DNA from: Clusia tigrina | Taxonomy: Eukaryota; Arthropoda; Insecta; Diptera; Clusiidae | Assembly (NCBI GenBank): GCA_920105625.2 | Contig: OV050031.1 | Location: forward strand, 86,747,995-86,811,994 | Length of the DNA stretch: 64,000 bases | Direction: 5' to 3' | Shown here: in pieces, positions 28,277 through 40,453 of the stretch | Layout of the letters: each line of letters begins with the position of its first letter | Numbering within the stretch: position 1 is the stretch's first letter | Program-made: the position numbers and the translations under genes | The notes under the pieces: generated by a model | What the model saw: the letters and a program-made list of their open reading frames with translations, nothing else | What the model was told of the DNA's origin: nothing | The model's database searches: none

Positions 28277-29848
28277 TTATCAGTGTTTGATTTGGGACTC
28301 AAGGGTAGCATAGCTTTGAGCGATAGCTTTAATTGGCAAGAGGCTCGAGTACTTTATTGTTACAAAATTTCAAGGTTTTCTGACGCTCCAGTAAAAAGTT
28401 ACAAGCATTTGTATGTTGCAAACTTTGATAGGTGTAGGACGTACCGTATAGAAGTTAGGGCCATTTGAAGTTTTCTCAGTGTTTGATTTGGGACTCAAGG
28501 GTAGCATAGCTTTGAGCGATAGATTAAATTGACAAGAGGCTCGAGTACTTTATTGTTACAAAAGTTCAAGGTTTTATGACGCTCCAGTAAAAAGTTACAA
28601 GCATTTGTATGTTGCAAACTTTGATAGGTGTAGGACGTACCGTATAGAAGTTAGGGCCATTTGAAGTTTTCTCAGTGTTTGATTTGCGACTCAAGGGTAG
28701 CATAGCTTTGAGCGATAGATTAAATTGAAGAGACTCGAGTACTTTATTGTTACAAAAGTTCAAGGTTTTCTGACGCTCCAGTAAAAAGTTACAAGCATTT
28801 GTATGTTGCAAACTTTGATAGGTGTAGGACTTACAGTATACAAGTTAGGGCCATTTGAAGTTTTCTCAGTGTTTGATTTGGGACTCAAGGGTAGCATAGC
28901 TTTGAGCGATAGATTAAATTGGCAAGAGGCTCGAGTATTTAATTGTTACAAAATTTCAAGGTTTTATGACGATCCAGTAAAAAGTTACAAGCATTTGTAT
29001 GTTGCAAACTTTCATACGTGTAGGACGTACCGTATAGAAGTTAGGGCCTTTTGAAGTTTAATCAGTGTTTGATTTGGGACTCAAGGGTAGCATAGCTTTG
29101 AGCGATAGATTAAATTGACAAGAGGTTCGAGTAATTTATTGTTACAAAATTTCAAGGTTTTGTGACGCTCCAGTAAAAACTTACAAGCATTTGTAAGTTG
29201 CAAACTTTCATACGTGTAGGACGTACCGTATAGAAGTTAGGGCCATTTGAAGTTTTATCAGTGTTTGATTTGCGACTCAAGGGTAGCATAGCTTTGAGCG
29301 ATAGATTAAATTGACAAGAGGCTCGAGTACTTTATTGTTACAAAAGTTCAAGGTTTTCTGACGCTCCAGTAAAAAGTTACAAGCATTTGTATGTTGCAAA
29401 CTTTGATAGGTGTAGGACGTACCGTATAGAAGTTAGGGCAATTTGAAGTTTTCTCAGTGTTTGATTTGGGACTCAAGGGTAGCATAGCTTTTAGCGATAG
29501 ATTAAATTGACAAGAGGCTCGAGTACTTTATTGTTACAAAAGTTCAAGGTTTTATGACGCTCCAGTAAAAAGTTACAAGCATTTGTATGTTGCAAACTTT
29601 GATAGGTGTAGGACGTACCGTATAGAAGTTAGGGCCATTTGAAGTTTTCTCAGTGTTTGATTTGGGACTCAAGGGTAGCATAGCTTTGAGCGATAGCTTT
29701 AATTGGCAAGAGGCTCGATTACTTTATAGTTACAAAATTTCAAGGTTTTATGACGCTCCAGTAAAAAGTTAGAAGCATTTGTATGTTGCAAACTTTGATA
29801 GGTGTAGGACGTACCGTATAGAAGTTAGGGCCATTTGAAGTTTTCTCA

Positions 29849-31806
29849 GTGTTTGATTTGGGACTCAAGGGTAGCATAGCTTTGAGCGATAGCTTAAATA
29901 GACAAGAGGCTCGAGTAATTTATAGTTACAAAATTTCAAGATTTTATGACGCTCCAGTAAAAAGTTACAAGCATTTGTATGTTGCAAACTTTGATATATG
30001 TAGCACGTACCGTATACAAGTTAGGGCCATTTGAAGTTTTCTCAGTGTTTGATTTGGGACTCAAGGGTAGCTTAGCTTTGAGCGATAGATTAAATTGGCA
30101 AGAGGCTCGAGTACTTTATTGTTACAAAATTTCAAGGTTTTATGACGATCCAGTAAAAAGTTACAAGCATTTGTATGTTGCAAACTTTCATACGTGTAGG
30201 ACGTACCGTATAGAAGTTAGGGCCATTTGAAGTTTAATCAGTGTTTGATTTGGGACTCAAGGGAAGCATAGCTTTGAGCGATAGATTAAATTTACAAGAG
30301 GTTCGAGTACTTTATTGTTACAAAATTTCAAGGTTTTATGACGCTCCAGTAAAAAGTTACAAGCATTTGTATGTGGCAAACTTTGATAGGTGTAGGACGT
30401 ACCGTATAGAAGTTAGGGCCATTTGAAGTTTTCTCAGTGTTTGATTTGGGACTCAAGGGTAGCATAGCTTTGAGCGATAGCTTTAATTGACAAGAGGCTC
30501 GAGTACTTTATTGTTACAAAATTTCAAGGTTTTATGACAATCCAGTAAAAAGTTACAAGCATTTGTATGTTGCAAACTTTGATAGCTGTAGGACGTACCG
30601 TATAGAAGTTAGGGCCATTTGAAGTTTTCTCAGTGTTTGATTTGGGACTCAAGGGTAGCATAGCTTTGAGCGATAGATTAAATTGACAAGAGGTTCGAGT
30701 ACTTTATTGTTACAAAATTTCAAGGTTTTCTGACGCTCCAGTAAAAAGTTACAAGCATTTGTATGTTGCAAACTTTGATAGGTGTAGGACTTACAGTATA
30801 CAAGTTAGGGCCATTTGAAGTTTTCTCAGTGTTTGATTTGGGACTCAAGGGTAGCATAGCTTTGAGCGATAGATTAAATTGGCAAGAGGCTCGAGTACTT
30901 TATTGTTACAAAATTTCAAGGTTTTATGACGATCCAGTAAAAAGTTACAAGCATATGTATGTTGCAAACTTTCATACGTGTAGCACGTACCGTATAGAAG
31001 TTAGGGCCATTTGAAGTTTAATCAGTGTTTGATTTGGGACTCAAGGGTAGCATAGCTTTGAGCGATAGATTAAATTGACAAGAGGTTCGAGTACTTTATT
31101 GTTACAAAATTTCAAGGTTTTGTGACGCTCCAGTAAAAACCTACAAGCATTTGTATGTTGCAAACTTTCATACGTGTAGGACGTACCGTATAGAAGTTAG
31201 GGCCATTTGAAGTTTTCTCAGCGTTTGATTTGCGACTCAAGGCTAGCATAGCTTTGACCGATAGATTAAATTGAAGAGACCCGAGTACTTTATTGTTACA
31301 AAAGTTCAAGGTTTTCTGACGCTCCAGTAAAAAGTTACAAGCATTTGTATGTTGCAAACTTTGATAGGTGTAGGACGTACCGTATAGAAATTAGGGCCAT
31401 TTGAAGTTTTCTCAGTGTTTGATTTTGGACTCAAGGGTAGCATAGCTTTGAGCGATAGATAAAATTGACAAGAGGCTCGAGTACTTTATTGTTACAAAAG
31501 TTCAAGGTTTTATGACGCTCCAGTAAAAAGTTACAAGCATTTGTATGTTGCAAACTTTGATAGGTGTAGGACGTACCGTATATAAGTTAGGGCCATTTGA
31601 AGTTTTCTCAGTATTTGATTTGGGACTCAAGGGTAGCATACCTTTTAGCGATAGATTAAATTGACAAGAGGCTCGAGTACTTTATTGTTACAAAAGTTCA
31701 AGGTTTTATGACGCTCCAGTAAAAAGTTAGAAGCATTTGTATGTTGCAAACTTTGATAGGTGTAGGACGTACCGTATAGAAGTTAGGGCCATTTGAAGTT
31801 TTCTCA
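29849..31806. repeat. 10-unit higher-order repeat, copy 1 (1958 bp)
   Basis: This is the first complete copy of an HOR of ten 196-bp units minus a 2-bp deletion. Ordered markers are a caagatttta unit followed by gatatatgtag (near 29994), gtagcttagc (near 30067), gggaagcata (near 30261), a gacaatccag unit (near 30537), gacttacagt (near 30788), gacgatccag (near 30928), and the 2-bp-deleted gaagagaccc (near 31273). A related partial copy lies upstream at about 28.8-29.8 kb. There the gacttacagt unit and its successors match at 1960 bp, but the unit equivalent to 31221 lacks the 2-bp deletion. Confidence 0.9.
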
Positions 31807-33764
31807 GTGTTTGATTTGGGACTCAAGGGTAGCATATCTTTGAGCGATAGCTTAAATAGACAAGAGGCTCGAGTAATTTATAGTTACAAAATTTCAAGAT
31901 TTTATGACGCTCCAGTAAAAAGTTACAAGCATTTGTATGTTGCAAACTTTGATATATGTAGCACGTACCGTATAGAAGTTAGGGCCATTTGAAGTTTTCT
32001 CAGTGTTTGATTTGGGACTCAAGGGTAGCTTAGCTTTGAGCGATAGATTAAATTGGCAAGAGGCTCGAGTACTTTATTGTTACAAAATTTCAAGGTTTTA
32101 TGACGATCCAGTAAAAAGTTACAAGCATTTGTATGTTGCAAACTTTCATACGTGTAGGACGTACCGTATAGAAGTTAGGGCCATTTGAAGTTTAATCAGT
32201 GTTTGATTTGGGACTCAAGGGAAGCATAGCTTTGAGCGATAGATTAAATTTACAAGAGGTTCGAGTACTTTATTGTTACAAAATTTCAAGGTTTTATGAC
32301 GCTCCAGTAAAAAGTTACAAGCATTTGTATGTGGCAAACTTTGATAGGTGTAGGACGTACCGTATAGAAGTTAGGGCCATTTGAAGTTTTCTCAGTGTTT
32401 GATTTGGGACTCAAGGGTAGCATAGCTTTGAGCGATAGCTTTAATTGACAAGAGGCTCGAGTACTTTATTGTTACAAAATTTCAAGGTTTTATGACAATC
32501 CAGTAAAAAGTTACAAGCATTTGTATGTTGCAAACTTTGATAGCTGTAGGACGTACCGTATAGAAGTTAGGGCCATTTGAAGTTTTCTCAGTGTTTGATT
32601 TGGGACTCAAGGGTAGCATAGCTTTGAGCGATAGATTAAATTGACAAGAGGTTCGAGTACTTTATTGTTACAAAATTTCAAGGTTTTCTGACGCTCCAGT
32701 AAAAAGTTACAAGCATTTGTATGTTGCAAACTTTGATAGGTGTAGGACTTACAGTATACAAGTTAGGGCCATTTGAAGTTTTCTCAGTGTTTGATTTGGG
32801 ACTCAAGGGTAGCATAGCTTTGAGCGATAGATTAAATTGGCAAGAGGCTCGAGTACTTTATTGTTACAAAATTTCAAGGTTTTATGACGATCCAGTAAAA
32901 AGTTACAAGCATTTGTATGTTGCAAACTTTCATACGTGTAGCACGTACCGTATAGAAGTTAGGGCCATTTGAAGTTTAATCAGTGTTTGATTTGGGACTC
33001 AAGGGTAGCATAGCTTTGAGCGATAGATTAAATTGACAAGAGGTTCGAGTACTTTATTGTTACAAAATTTCAAGGTTTTGTGACGCTCCAGTAAAAACCT
33101 ACAAGCATTTGTATGTTGCAAACTTTCATACGTGTAGGACGTACCGTATAGAAGTTAGGGCCATTTGAAGTTTTCTCAGTGTTTGATTTGCGACTCAAGG
33201 CTAGCATAGCTTTGACCGATAGATTAAATTGAAGAGACTCGAGTACTTTATTGTTACAAAAGTTCAAGGTTTTCTAACGCTCCAGTAAAAAGTTACAAGC
33301 ATTTGTATGTTGCAAACTTTGATAGGTGTAGGACGTACCGTATAGAAATTAGGGCCATTTGAAGTTTTCTCAGTGTTTGATTTTGGACTCAAGGGTAGCA
33401 TAGCTTTGAGCGATAGATTAAATTGACAAGAGGCTCGAGTACTTTATTGTTACAAAAGTTCAAGGTTTTATGACGCTCCAGTAAAAAGTTACAAGCATTT
33501 GTATGTTGCAAACTTTGATAGGTGTAGGACGTACCGTATATAAGTTAGGGCCATTTGAAGTTTTCTCAGTATTTGATTTGGGACTCAAGGGTAGCATAGC
33601 TTTTAGCGATAGATTAAATTGACAAGAGGCTCGAGTACTTTATTGTTACAAAAGTTCAAGGTTTTATGACGCTCCAGTAAAAAGTTACAAGCATTTGTAT
33701 GTTGCAAACTTTGATAGGTGTAGGACGTACCGTATAGAAGTTAGGGCCATTTGAAGTTTTATCA
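31807..33764. repeat. 10-unit higher-order repeat, copy 2 (1958 bp)
   Basis: All markers of copy 1 recur in the same order at +1958: gatatatgtag near 31952, gtagcttagc near 32025, gggaagcata near 32219, gacaatccag near 32495 and the 2-bp-deleted gaagagactc near 33231. Only a few single-base differences from copy 1 were seen. This near-identity implies recent amplification of the whole ten-unit block. Confidence 0.9.
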
Positions 33765-35722
33765 GTGTTTGATTTGGGACTCAAGGGTAGGATAGCTTTG
33801 AGCGATAGCTTAAATAGACAAGAGGCTCGAGTAATTTATAGTTACAAAATTTCAAGATTTTATGACGCTCCAGTAAAAAGTTACAAGCATATGTATGTTG
33901 CAAACTTTGATATATGTAGGACGTACCGTATACAAGTTAGGGCCATTTGAAGTTTTCTCAGTGTTTGATTTGGGACTCAAGGGTAGCTTAGCTTTGAGCG
34001 ATAGATTAAATTGGCAAGAGGCTCGAGTACTTTATTGTTACAAAATTTCAAGGTTTTATGACGATCCAGTAAAAAGTTACAAGCATTTGTATGTTGCAAA
34101 CTTTCATACGTGTAGGACGTACCGTATAGAAGTTAGGGACATTTGAAGTTTAATCAGTGTTTGATTTGGGACTCAAGGGAAGCATAGCTTTGAGCGATAG
34201 ATTAAATTTACAAGAGGTTCGAGTACTTTATTGTTACAAAATTTCAAGGTTTTATGACGCTCCAGTAAAAAGTTACAAGCATTTGTATGTTGCAAACTTT
34301 GATAGGTGTAGGACGTACCGTATAGAAGTTAGGGCCATTTGAAGTTTTCTCAGTGTTTGATTTGGGACTCAAGGGTAGCATAGCTTTGAGCGATAGCTTT
34401 AATTGACAAGAGGCTCGAGTATTTATTGTTACAAAATTTCAAGGTTTTATGACGCTCCAGTAAAAAGTTACAAGCATTTGTATGTTGCAAACTTTGATAG
34501 GTGTAGGACGTACCGTATAGAAGTTAGGGCCATTTGAAGTTTTCTCAGTGTTTGATTTGGGACTCAAGGGTAGCATAGCTTTGAGCGATAGATTAAATTG
34601 ACAAGAGGTTCGAGTACTTTATTGTTACAAAATTTCAAGGTTTTCTGACGCTCCAGTAAAAAGTTACAAGCATTTGTATGTTGCAAACTTTGATAGGTGT
34701 AGGACTTACAGTATACAAGTTAGGGCCATTTGAAGTTTTCTCAATGTTTGATTTGGGACTCAAGGGTAGCATAGCTTTGAGCGATAGATTAAATTGGCAC
34801 GAGGCTCGAGTACTTTATTGTTACAAAATTTCAAGGTTTTATGACGATCCAGTAAAAAGTTACAAGCATTTGTATGTTTGCAAACTTTCATACGTGTAGG
34901 ACGTACCGTATAGAAGTTAGGGCCATTTGAAGTTTAATCAGTGTTTGATTTGGGACTCAAGGGTAGCATAGCTTTGAGCGATAGATTAAATTGACAAGAG
35001 GTTCGAGTACTTTATTGTTACAAAATTTCAAGGTTTTGTGACGCTCCAGTAAAAACTTACAAGCATTTGTATGTTGCAAACTTTCATACGTGTAGGACGT
35101 ACCGTATAGAAGTTAGGGCCATTTGAAGTTTTCTCAGTGTTTGATTTGCGACTCAAGGGTAGCATAGCTTTGAGCGATAGATTAAATTGAAGAGACTCGA
35201 GTACTTTATTGTTACAAAAGTTCAAGGTTTTCTGACGCTCCAGTAAAAAGTTACAAGCATTTGTATGTTGCAAACTTTGATAGGTGTAGGACGTACCGTA
35301 TAGAAATTAGGGCCATTTGAAGTTTTCTCAGTGTTTGATTTGGGACTCAAGGGTAGCATAGCTTTGAGCGATAGATTAAATTGACAAGAGGCTCGAGTAC
35401 TTTATTGTTACAAAAGTTCAAGGTTTTATGACACTCCAGTAAAAAGTTACAAGCATTTGTATGTTGCAAACTTTGATAGGTGTAGGACGTACCGTATATA
35501 AGTTAGGGCCATTTGAAGTTTTCTCAGTATTTGATTTGGGACTCAAGGGTAGCATAGCTTTTAGCGATAGATTAAATTGACAAGAGGCTCGAGTACTTTA
35601 TTGTTACAAAAGTTCAAGGTTTTATGACGCTCCAGTAAAAAGTTACAAGGATTTGTATGTTGCAAACTTTGATAGGTGTAGGACGTACCGTATAGAAGTT
35701 AGGGCCATTTGAAGTTTTATCA
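33765..35722. repeat. 10-unit higher-order repeat, copy 3 (1958 bp) with compensating 1-bp indels
   Basis: The copy keeps the marker order of copies 1-2 and the 2-bp deletion near 35190. It adds a 1-bp deletion near 34420 (gagtatttattg instead of gagtactttattg) and a 1-bp insertion near 34877 (tgtttgcaaac). These cancel, so the total length stays 1958 bp. The same two indels reappear in the copy at 37093-40030, linking the two copies by descent. Confidence 0.88.
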
Positions 35723-37092
35723 GTGTTTGATTTGGGACTCAAGGGTAGCATAGCTTTGAGCGATAGCTTTAATTGGCTAGAGGCTCGAGTACTTTATAGT
35801 TACAAAATTTCAAGGTTTTATGACGCTCCAGTAAAAAGTTACAAGCATTTGTATGTTGCAAACTTTGATAGCTGTAGGACGTACCGTATAGAAGTTAGGG
35901 CCATTTGAAGTTTTCTCAGTGTTTGATTTGGGACTCAAGGGTAGCATAGCTTTGAGCGATAGATTAAATTGACAAGAGGTTCGAGTACTTTATTGTTACA
36001 AAATTTCAAGGTTTTCTGACGCTCCAGTAAAAAGTTACAAGCATTTGTATGTTGCAAACTTTGATAGGTGTAGGACTTACAGTATACAAGTTAGGGCCAT
36101 TTGAAGTTTTCTCAGTGTTTGATTTGGGACTCAAGGGTAGCATAGCTTTGAGCGATAGATTAAATTGGCAAGAGGCTCGAGTACTTTATTGTTACAAAAT
36201 TTCAAGGTTTTATGACGATCCAGTAAAAAGTTACAAGCATTTGTATGTTGCAAACTTTCATACGTGTAGCACGTACCGTATAGAAGTTAGGGCCATTTGA
36301 AGTTTAATTAGTGTTTGATTTGGGACTCAAGGGTAGCATAGCTTTGAGCGATAGATTAAATTGACAAGAGGTTCGAGTACTTTATTGTTACAAAATTTCA
36401 AGGTTTTGTGACGCTCCAGTAAAAACTTACAAGCATTTGTATGTTGCAAACTTTCATACGTGTAGGACGTACCGTATAGAAGTTAGGGCCATTTGAAGTT
36501 TTCTCAGTGTTTGATTTGCGATTCAAGGCTAGCATAGCTTTGACCGATAGATTAAATTGAAGAGACTCGAGTACTTTATTGTTACAAAAGTTCAAGGTTT
36601 TCTGACGCTCCAGTAAAAAGTTACAAGCATTTGTATGTTGCAAACTTTGATAGGTGTAGGACGTACCGTATAGAAATTAGGGCCATTTGAAGTTTTCTCA
36701 GTGTTTGATTTTGGACTCAAGGGTAGCATAGCTTTGAGCGATAGATTAAATTGACAAGAGGCTCGAGTACTTTATTGTTACAAAAGTTCAAGGTTTTATG
36801 ACGCTCCAGTAAAAAGTTACAAGCATTTGTATGTTGCAAACTTTGATAGGTGTAGGACGTACCGTATATAAGTTAGGGCCATTTGAAGTTTTCTCAGTAT
36901 TTGATTTGGGACTCAAGGGTAGCATAGCTTTTAGCGATAGATTAAATTGACAAGAGGCTCGAGTACTTTATTGTTACAAAAGTTCAAGGTTTTATGACGC
37001 TCCAGTAAAAAGTTACAAGCATTTGTATGTTGCAAACTTTGATAGGTGTAGGACGTACCGTATAGAAGTTAGGGCCATTTGAAGTTTTATCA
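35723..37092. repeat. Contracted higher-order repeat (7 units, 1370 bp)
   Basis: This copy holds seven units instead of ten. Its first unit (35723-35908, gctttaattggctag) joins directly to the unit equivalent to 32525-32720 of copy 2, so three units are missing. The downstream markers gacttacagt, gacgatccag and the 2-bp-deleted gaagagactc (near 36561) are all present. In-register loss of whole units is the expected result of unequal crossing-over. Confidence 0.85.
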
Positions 37093-40030
37093 GTGTTTGA
37101 TTTGGGACTCAAGGGTAGCATAGCTTTGAGCGATAGCTTAAATAGACAAGAGGCTCGAGTAATTTATAGTTACAAAATTTCAAGATTTTATGACGCTCCA
37201 GTAAAAAGTTACAAGCATTTGTATGTTGCAAACTTTGATATATGTAGGACGTACCGTATACAAGTTAGGGCCATTTGAAGTTTTCTCAGTGTTTGATTTG
37301 GGACTCAAGGGTAGCTTAGCTTTGAGCGATAGATTAAATTGGCAAGAGGCTCGAGTACTTCATTGTTACAAAATTTCAAGGTTTTATGACGATCCAGTAA
37401 AAAGTTACAAGCATTTGTATGTTGCAAACTTTCATACGTGTAGGACGTACCGTATAGAAGTTAGGGACATTTGAAGTTTAATCAGTGTTTGATTTGGGAC
37501 TCAAGGGAAGCATAGCTTTGAGCGATAGATTAAATTTACAAGAGGTTCGAGTACTTTATTGTTACAAAATTTCAAGGTTTTATGACGATCCAGTAAAAAG
37601 TTACAAGCATTTGTATGTTGCAAACTTTCATACGTGTAGGACGTACCGTATAGAAGTTAGGGACATTTGAAGTTTAATCAGTGTTTGATTTGGGACTCAA
37701 GGGAAGCATAGCTTTGAGCGATAGATTAAATTTACAAGAGGTTCGAGTACTTTATTGTTACAAAATTTCAAGGTTTTATGACGCTCCAGTAAAGAGTTAC
37801 AAGCATTTGTATGTTGCAAACTTTGATAGGTGTAGGACGTACCGTATAGAAGTTAGGGCCATTTGAAGTTTTCTCAGTGTTTGATTTGGGACTCAAGGGT
37901 AGCATAGCTTTGAGCGATAGCTTTAATTGACAAGAGGCTCGAGTATTTATTGTTACAAAATTTCAAGGTTTTATGACGCTCCAGTAAAAAGTTACAAGCA
38001 TTTGTATGTTGCAAACTTTGATATATGTAGGACGTACCGTATACAAGTTAGGGCCATTTGAAGTTTTCTCAGTGTTTGATTTGGGACTCAAGGGTAGCTT
38101 AGCTTTGAGCGATAGATTAAATTGGCAAGAGGCTCGAGTACTTCATTGTTACAAAATTTCAAGGTTTTATGACGATCCAGTAAAAAGTTACAAGCATTTG
38201 TATGTTGCAAACTTTCATACGTGTAGGACGTACCGTATAGAAGTTAGGGACATTTGAAGTTTAATCAGTGTTTGATTTGGGACTCAAGGGAAGCATAGCT
38301 TTGAGCGATAGATTAAATTTACAAGAGGTTCGAGTACTTTATTGTTACAAAATTTCAAGGTTTTATGACGCTCCAGTAAAGAGTTACAAGCATTTGTATG
38401 TTGCAAACTTTGATAGGTGTAGGACGTACCGTATAGAAGTTAGGGCCATTTGAAGTTTTCTCAGTGTTTGATTTGGGACTCAAGGGTAGCATAGCTTTGA
38501 GCGATAGCTTTAATTGACAAGAGGCTCGAGTATTTATTGTTACAAAATTTCAAGGTTTTATGACGCTCCAGTAAAAAGTTACAAGCATTTGTATGTTGCA
38601 AACTTTGATAGGTGTAAGGACGTACCGTATAGAAGTTAGGGCCATTTGAAGTTTTCTCAGTGTTTGATTTGGGACTCAAGGGTAGCATAGCTTTGAGCGA
38701 TAGATTAAATTGACAAGAGGTTCGAGTACTTTATTGTTACAAAATTTCAAGGTTTTCTGACGCTCCAGTAACAAGTTACAAGCATTTGTATGTTGCAAAC
38801 TTTGATAGGTGTAGGACGTACAGTATACAAGTTAGGGCCATTTGAAGTTTTCTCAATGTTTGATTTGGGACTCAAGGGTAGCATAGCTTTGAGCGATAGA
38901 TTAAATTGGCACGAGGCTCGAGTACTTTATTGTTACAAAATTTCAAGGTTTTATGACGATCCAGTAAAAAGTTACAAGCATTTGTATGTTTGCAAACTTT
39001 CATACGTGTAGGACGTACCGTATAGAAGTTAGGGCCATTTGAAGTTTAATCAGTGTTTGATTTGGGACTCAAGGGTAGCATAGCTTTGAGCGATAGATTA
39101 AATTGACAAGAGGTTCGAGTACTTTATTGTTACAAAATTTCAAGGTTTTGTGACGCTCCAGTAAAAACTTACAAGCATTTGTATGTTGCAAACTTTCATA
39201 CGTGTAGGACGTACCGTATAGAAGTTAGGGCCATTTGAAGTTTTCTCAGTGTTTGATTTGCGACTCAAGGGTAGCATAGCTTTGAGCGATAGATTAAATT
39301 GAAGAGACTCGAGTACTTTATTGTTACAAAAGTTCAAGGTTTTCTGACGCTCCAGTAAAAAGTTACAAGCATTTGTATGTTGCAAACTTTGATAGGTGTA
39401 GGACGTACCGTATAGAAATTAGGGCCATTTGAAGTTTTCTCAGTGTTTGATTTGGGACTCAAGGGTAGCATAGCTTTGAGCGATAGATTAAATTGACAAG
39501 AGGCTCGAGTACTTTATTGTTACAAAAGTTCAAGGTTTTATGACGCTCCAGTAAAAAGTTACAAGCATTTGTATGTTGCAAACTTTGATAGGTGTAGGAC
39601 GTACCGTATATAAGTTAGGGCCATTTGAAGTTTTCTCAGTATTTGATTTGGGACTCAAGGGTAGCATAGCTTTTAGCGATAGATTAAATTGACAAGAGGC
39701 TCGAGTACTTTATTGTTACAAAAGTTCAAGGTTTTATGACGCTCCAGTAAAAAGTTACAAGGATTTGTATGTTGCAAACTTTGATAGGTGTAGGACGTAC
39801 CGTATAGAAGTTAGGGCCATTTGAAGTTTTATCAGTGTTTGATTTGGGACTCAAGTGTAGCATAGCTTTGAGCGATAGCTTTAATTGACAAGAGGCTCGA
39901 GTACTTTATTGTTACAAAATTTCAAGGTTTTATGACGCTCCAGTAAAAAGTTACAAGCATTTGTATGTTGCAAACTTTAATAGGTGTAGGACGTACCGTA
40001 TAGAAGTTAGGGCCATTTGAAGTTTTCTCA
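37093..40030. repeat. Expanded higher-order repeat (15 units) with internal 783-bp duplication
   Basis: This copy spans 2938 bp. The units from 37289 to 38071 (783 bp, four units with one 1-bp deletion) are followed by a second run of the same block starting at 38072. The markers gtagcttagc, the cttcattg variant and gggaagcata all occur again at +783. An additional gggaagcata unit sits at 37485/37681. The 1-bp deletion (gagtatttattg) occurs near 37943 and 38529. A private 1-bp insertion (gtgtaagga) lies near 38615. The 2-bp-deleted unit is near 39300. Confidence 0.87.
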
Positions 40031-40235
40031 GTGTTTGATTTGGGACTCAAGGGTAGCATAGCTTTGAGCGATAGCTTAAATAGACAAGAGGCTCGAGTAA
40101 TTTATAGTTACAAAATTTCAAGATTTTATGACGCTCCAGTAAAAAGTTACAAGCATTTGTATGTTGCAAACTTTGATAGATGTAGGACGTACCATATACA
40201 AGTTAGGGCCATTTGAAGTTTTCTCAGTGTTTGAT

Positions 40236-40253
40236 TTGGGACTCTTGGGACTC
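40236..40253. repeat. Perfect 9-bp direct repeat at the gap edge
   Basis: ttgggactc at 40236-40244 is repeated exactly at 40245-40253, immediately before the first N. In other units ttgggactc is followed by aagggtagc. The duplication could be a true junction feature, a private mutation or a misassembled contig end. Confidence 0.9.
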
Positions 40254-40453
40254 NNNNNNNNNNNNNNNNNNNNNNNNNNNNNNNNNNNNNNNNNNNNNNN
40301 NNNNNNNNNNNNNNNNNNNNNNNNNNNNNNNNNNNNNNNNNNNNNNNNNNNNNNNNNNNNNNNNNNNNNNNNNNNNNNNNNNNNNNNNNNNNNNNNNNNN
40401 NNNNNNNNNNNNNNNNNNNNNNNNNNNNNNNNNNNNNNNNNNNNNNNNNNNNN
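40254..40453. other. Assembly gap (200 N)
   Basis: Exactly 200 consecutive N. The round number suggests a fixed-size scaffolding placeholder, so the true distance between the two arrays is unknown and their adjacency is only as good as the scaffolding evidence. Open frames that appear to cross the gap have no meaning. Confidence 0.99.

Larger units (their letters stand above)
1..40253. repeat. 196-bp satellite array (about 205 tandem units)
   Basis: The stretch is a continuous head-to-tail array with a 196-bp period. The landmark gttgcaaact begins at base 1 and recurs at 197 and every 196 bp, apart from rare indels. A hand-built consensus is about 37% GC, with G exceeding C on the + strand (about 47 to 26). 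Variation is concentrated at recurrent sites. Counting from gttgc, these are roughly 12-13 (ttgat/ttcat/tcgat), 17 (agg/acg), 37 (tagaag/tacaag), 61 (ctcag/atcag), 69 (gtttg/gtctg), 109-114 (gatta/gctta/gcttta), 126 (ggctcg/ggttcg), 134-140 (ctttattg/atttatag), 162 (tatg/tctg/tgtg) and 180 (aaaag/aaact). No transposon, gene or other sequence interrupts it. The array is open at both ends: it begins outside the window and stops at an assembly gap. A centromeric or pericentromeric location is plausible from unit length and size but is inference. I do not recognise the family. Confidence 0.97.

Noticed and set aside
5081..39385. Minus-strand open frames of 63-81 codons in the 196-bp array
   Set aside because: They occur only where particular repeat variants remove stops and follow the array's variant pattern. 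There is no independent gene signal.
457..40216. Many 61- and 83-codon open frames, one per 196-bp unit on the + strand, as a repeated small-protein family
   Set aside because: They begin at GTG or TTG, not ATG, and end at the invariant ATTTGA. They shift frame every unit because 196 is not a multiple of three, and they are broken in many units. Differences between copies show no sign of preserving the frame. They are repeat by-products.
1..40253. CRISPR array
   Set aside because: The repeats are contiguous 196-bp units without unique spacers, and there are no cas genes.
1..40253. Telomeric repeat (TTAGGG occurs in most units within gttagggcc)
   Set aside because: The hexamer appears once per 196 bp and is never tandem, so it is part of the unit and not a telomere.
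1..40253. CENP-B box in units with cttcgataggtgtaggacg
   Set aside because: TTCG is present, but the rest of the required pattern (spacing to A and CGGG) is absent.
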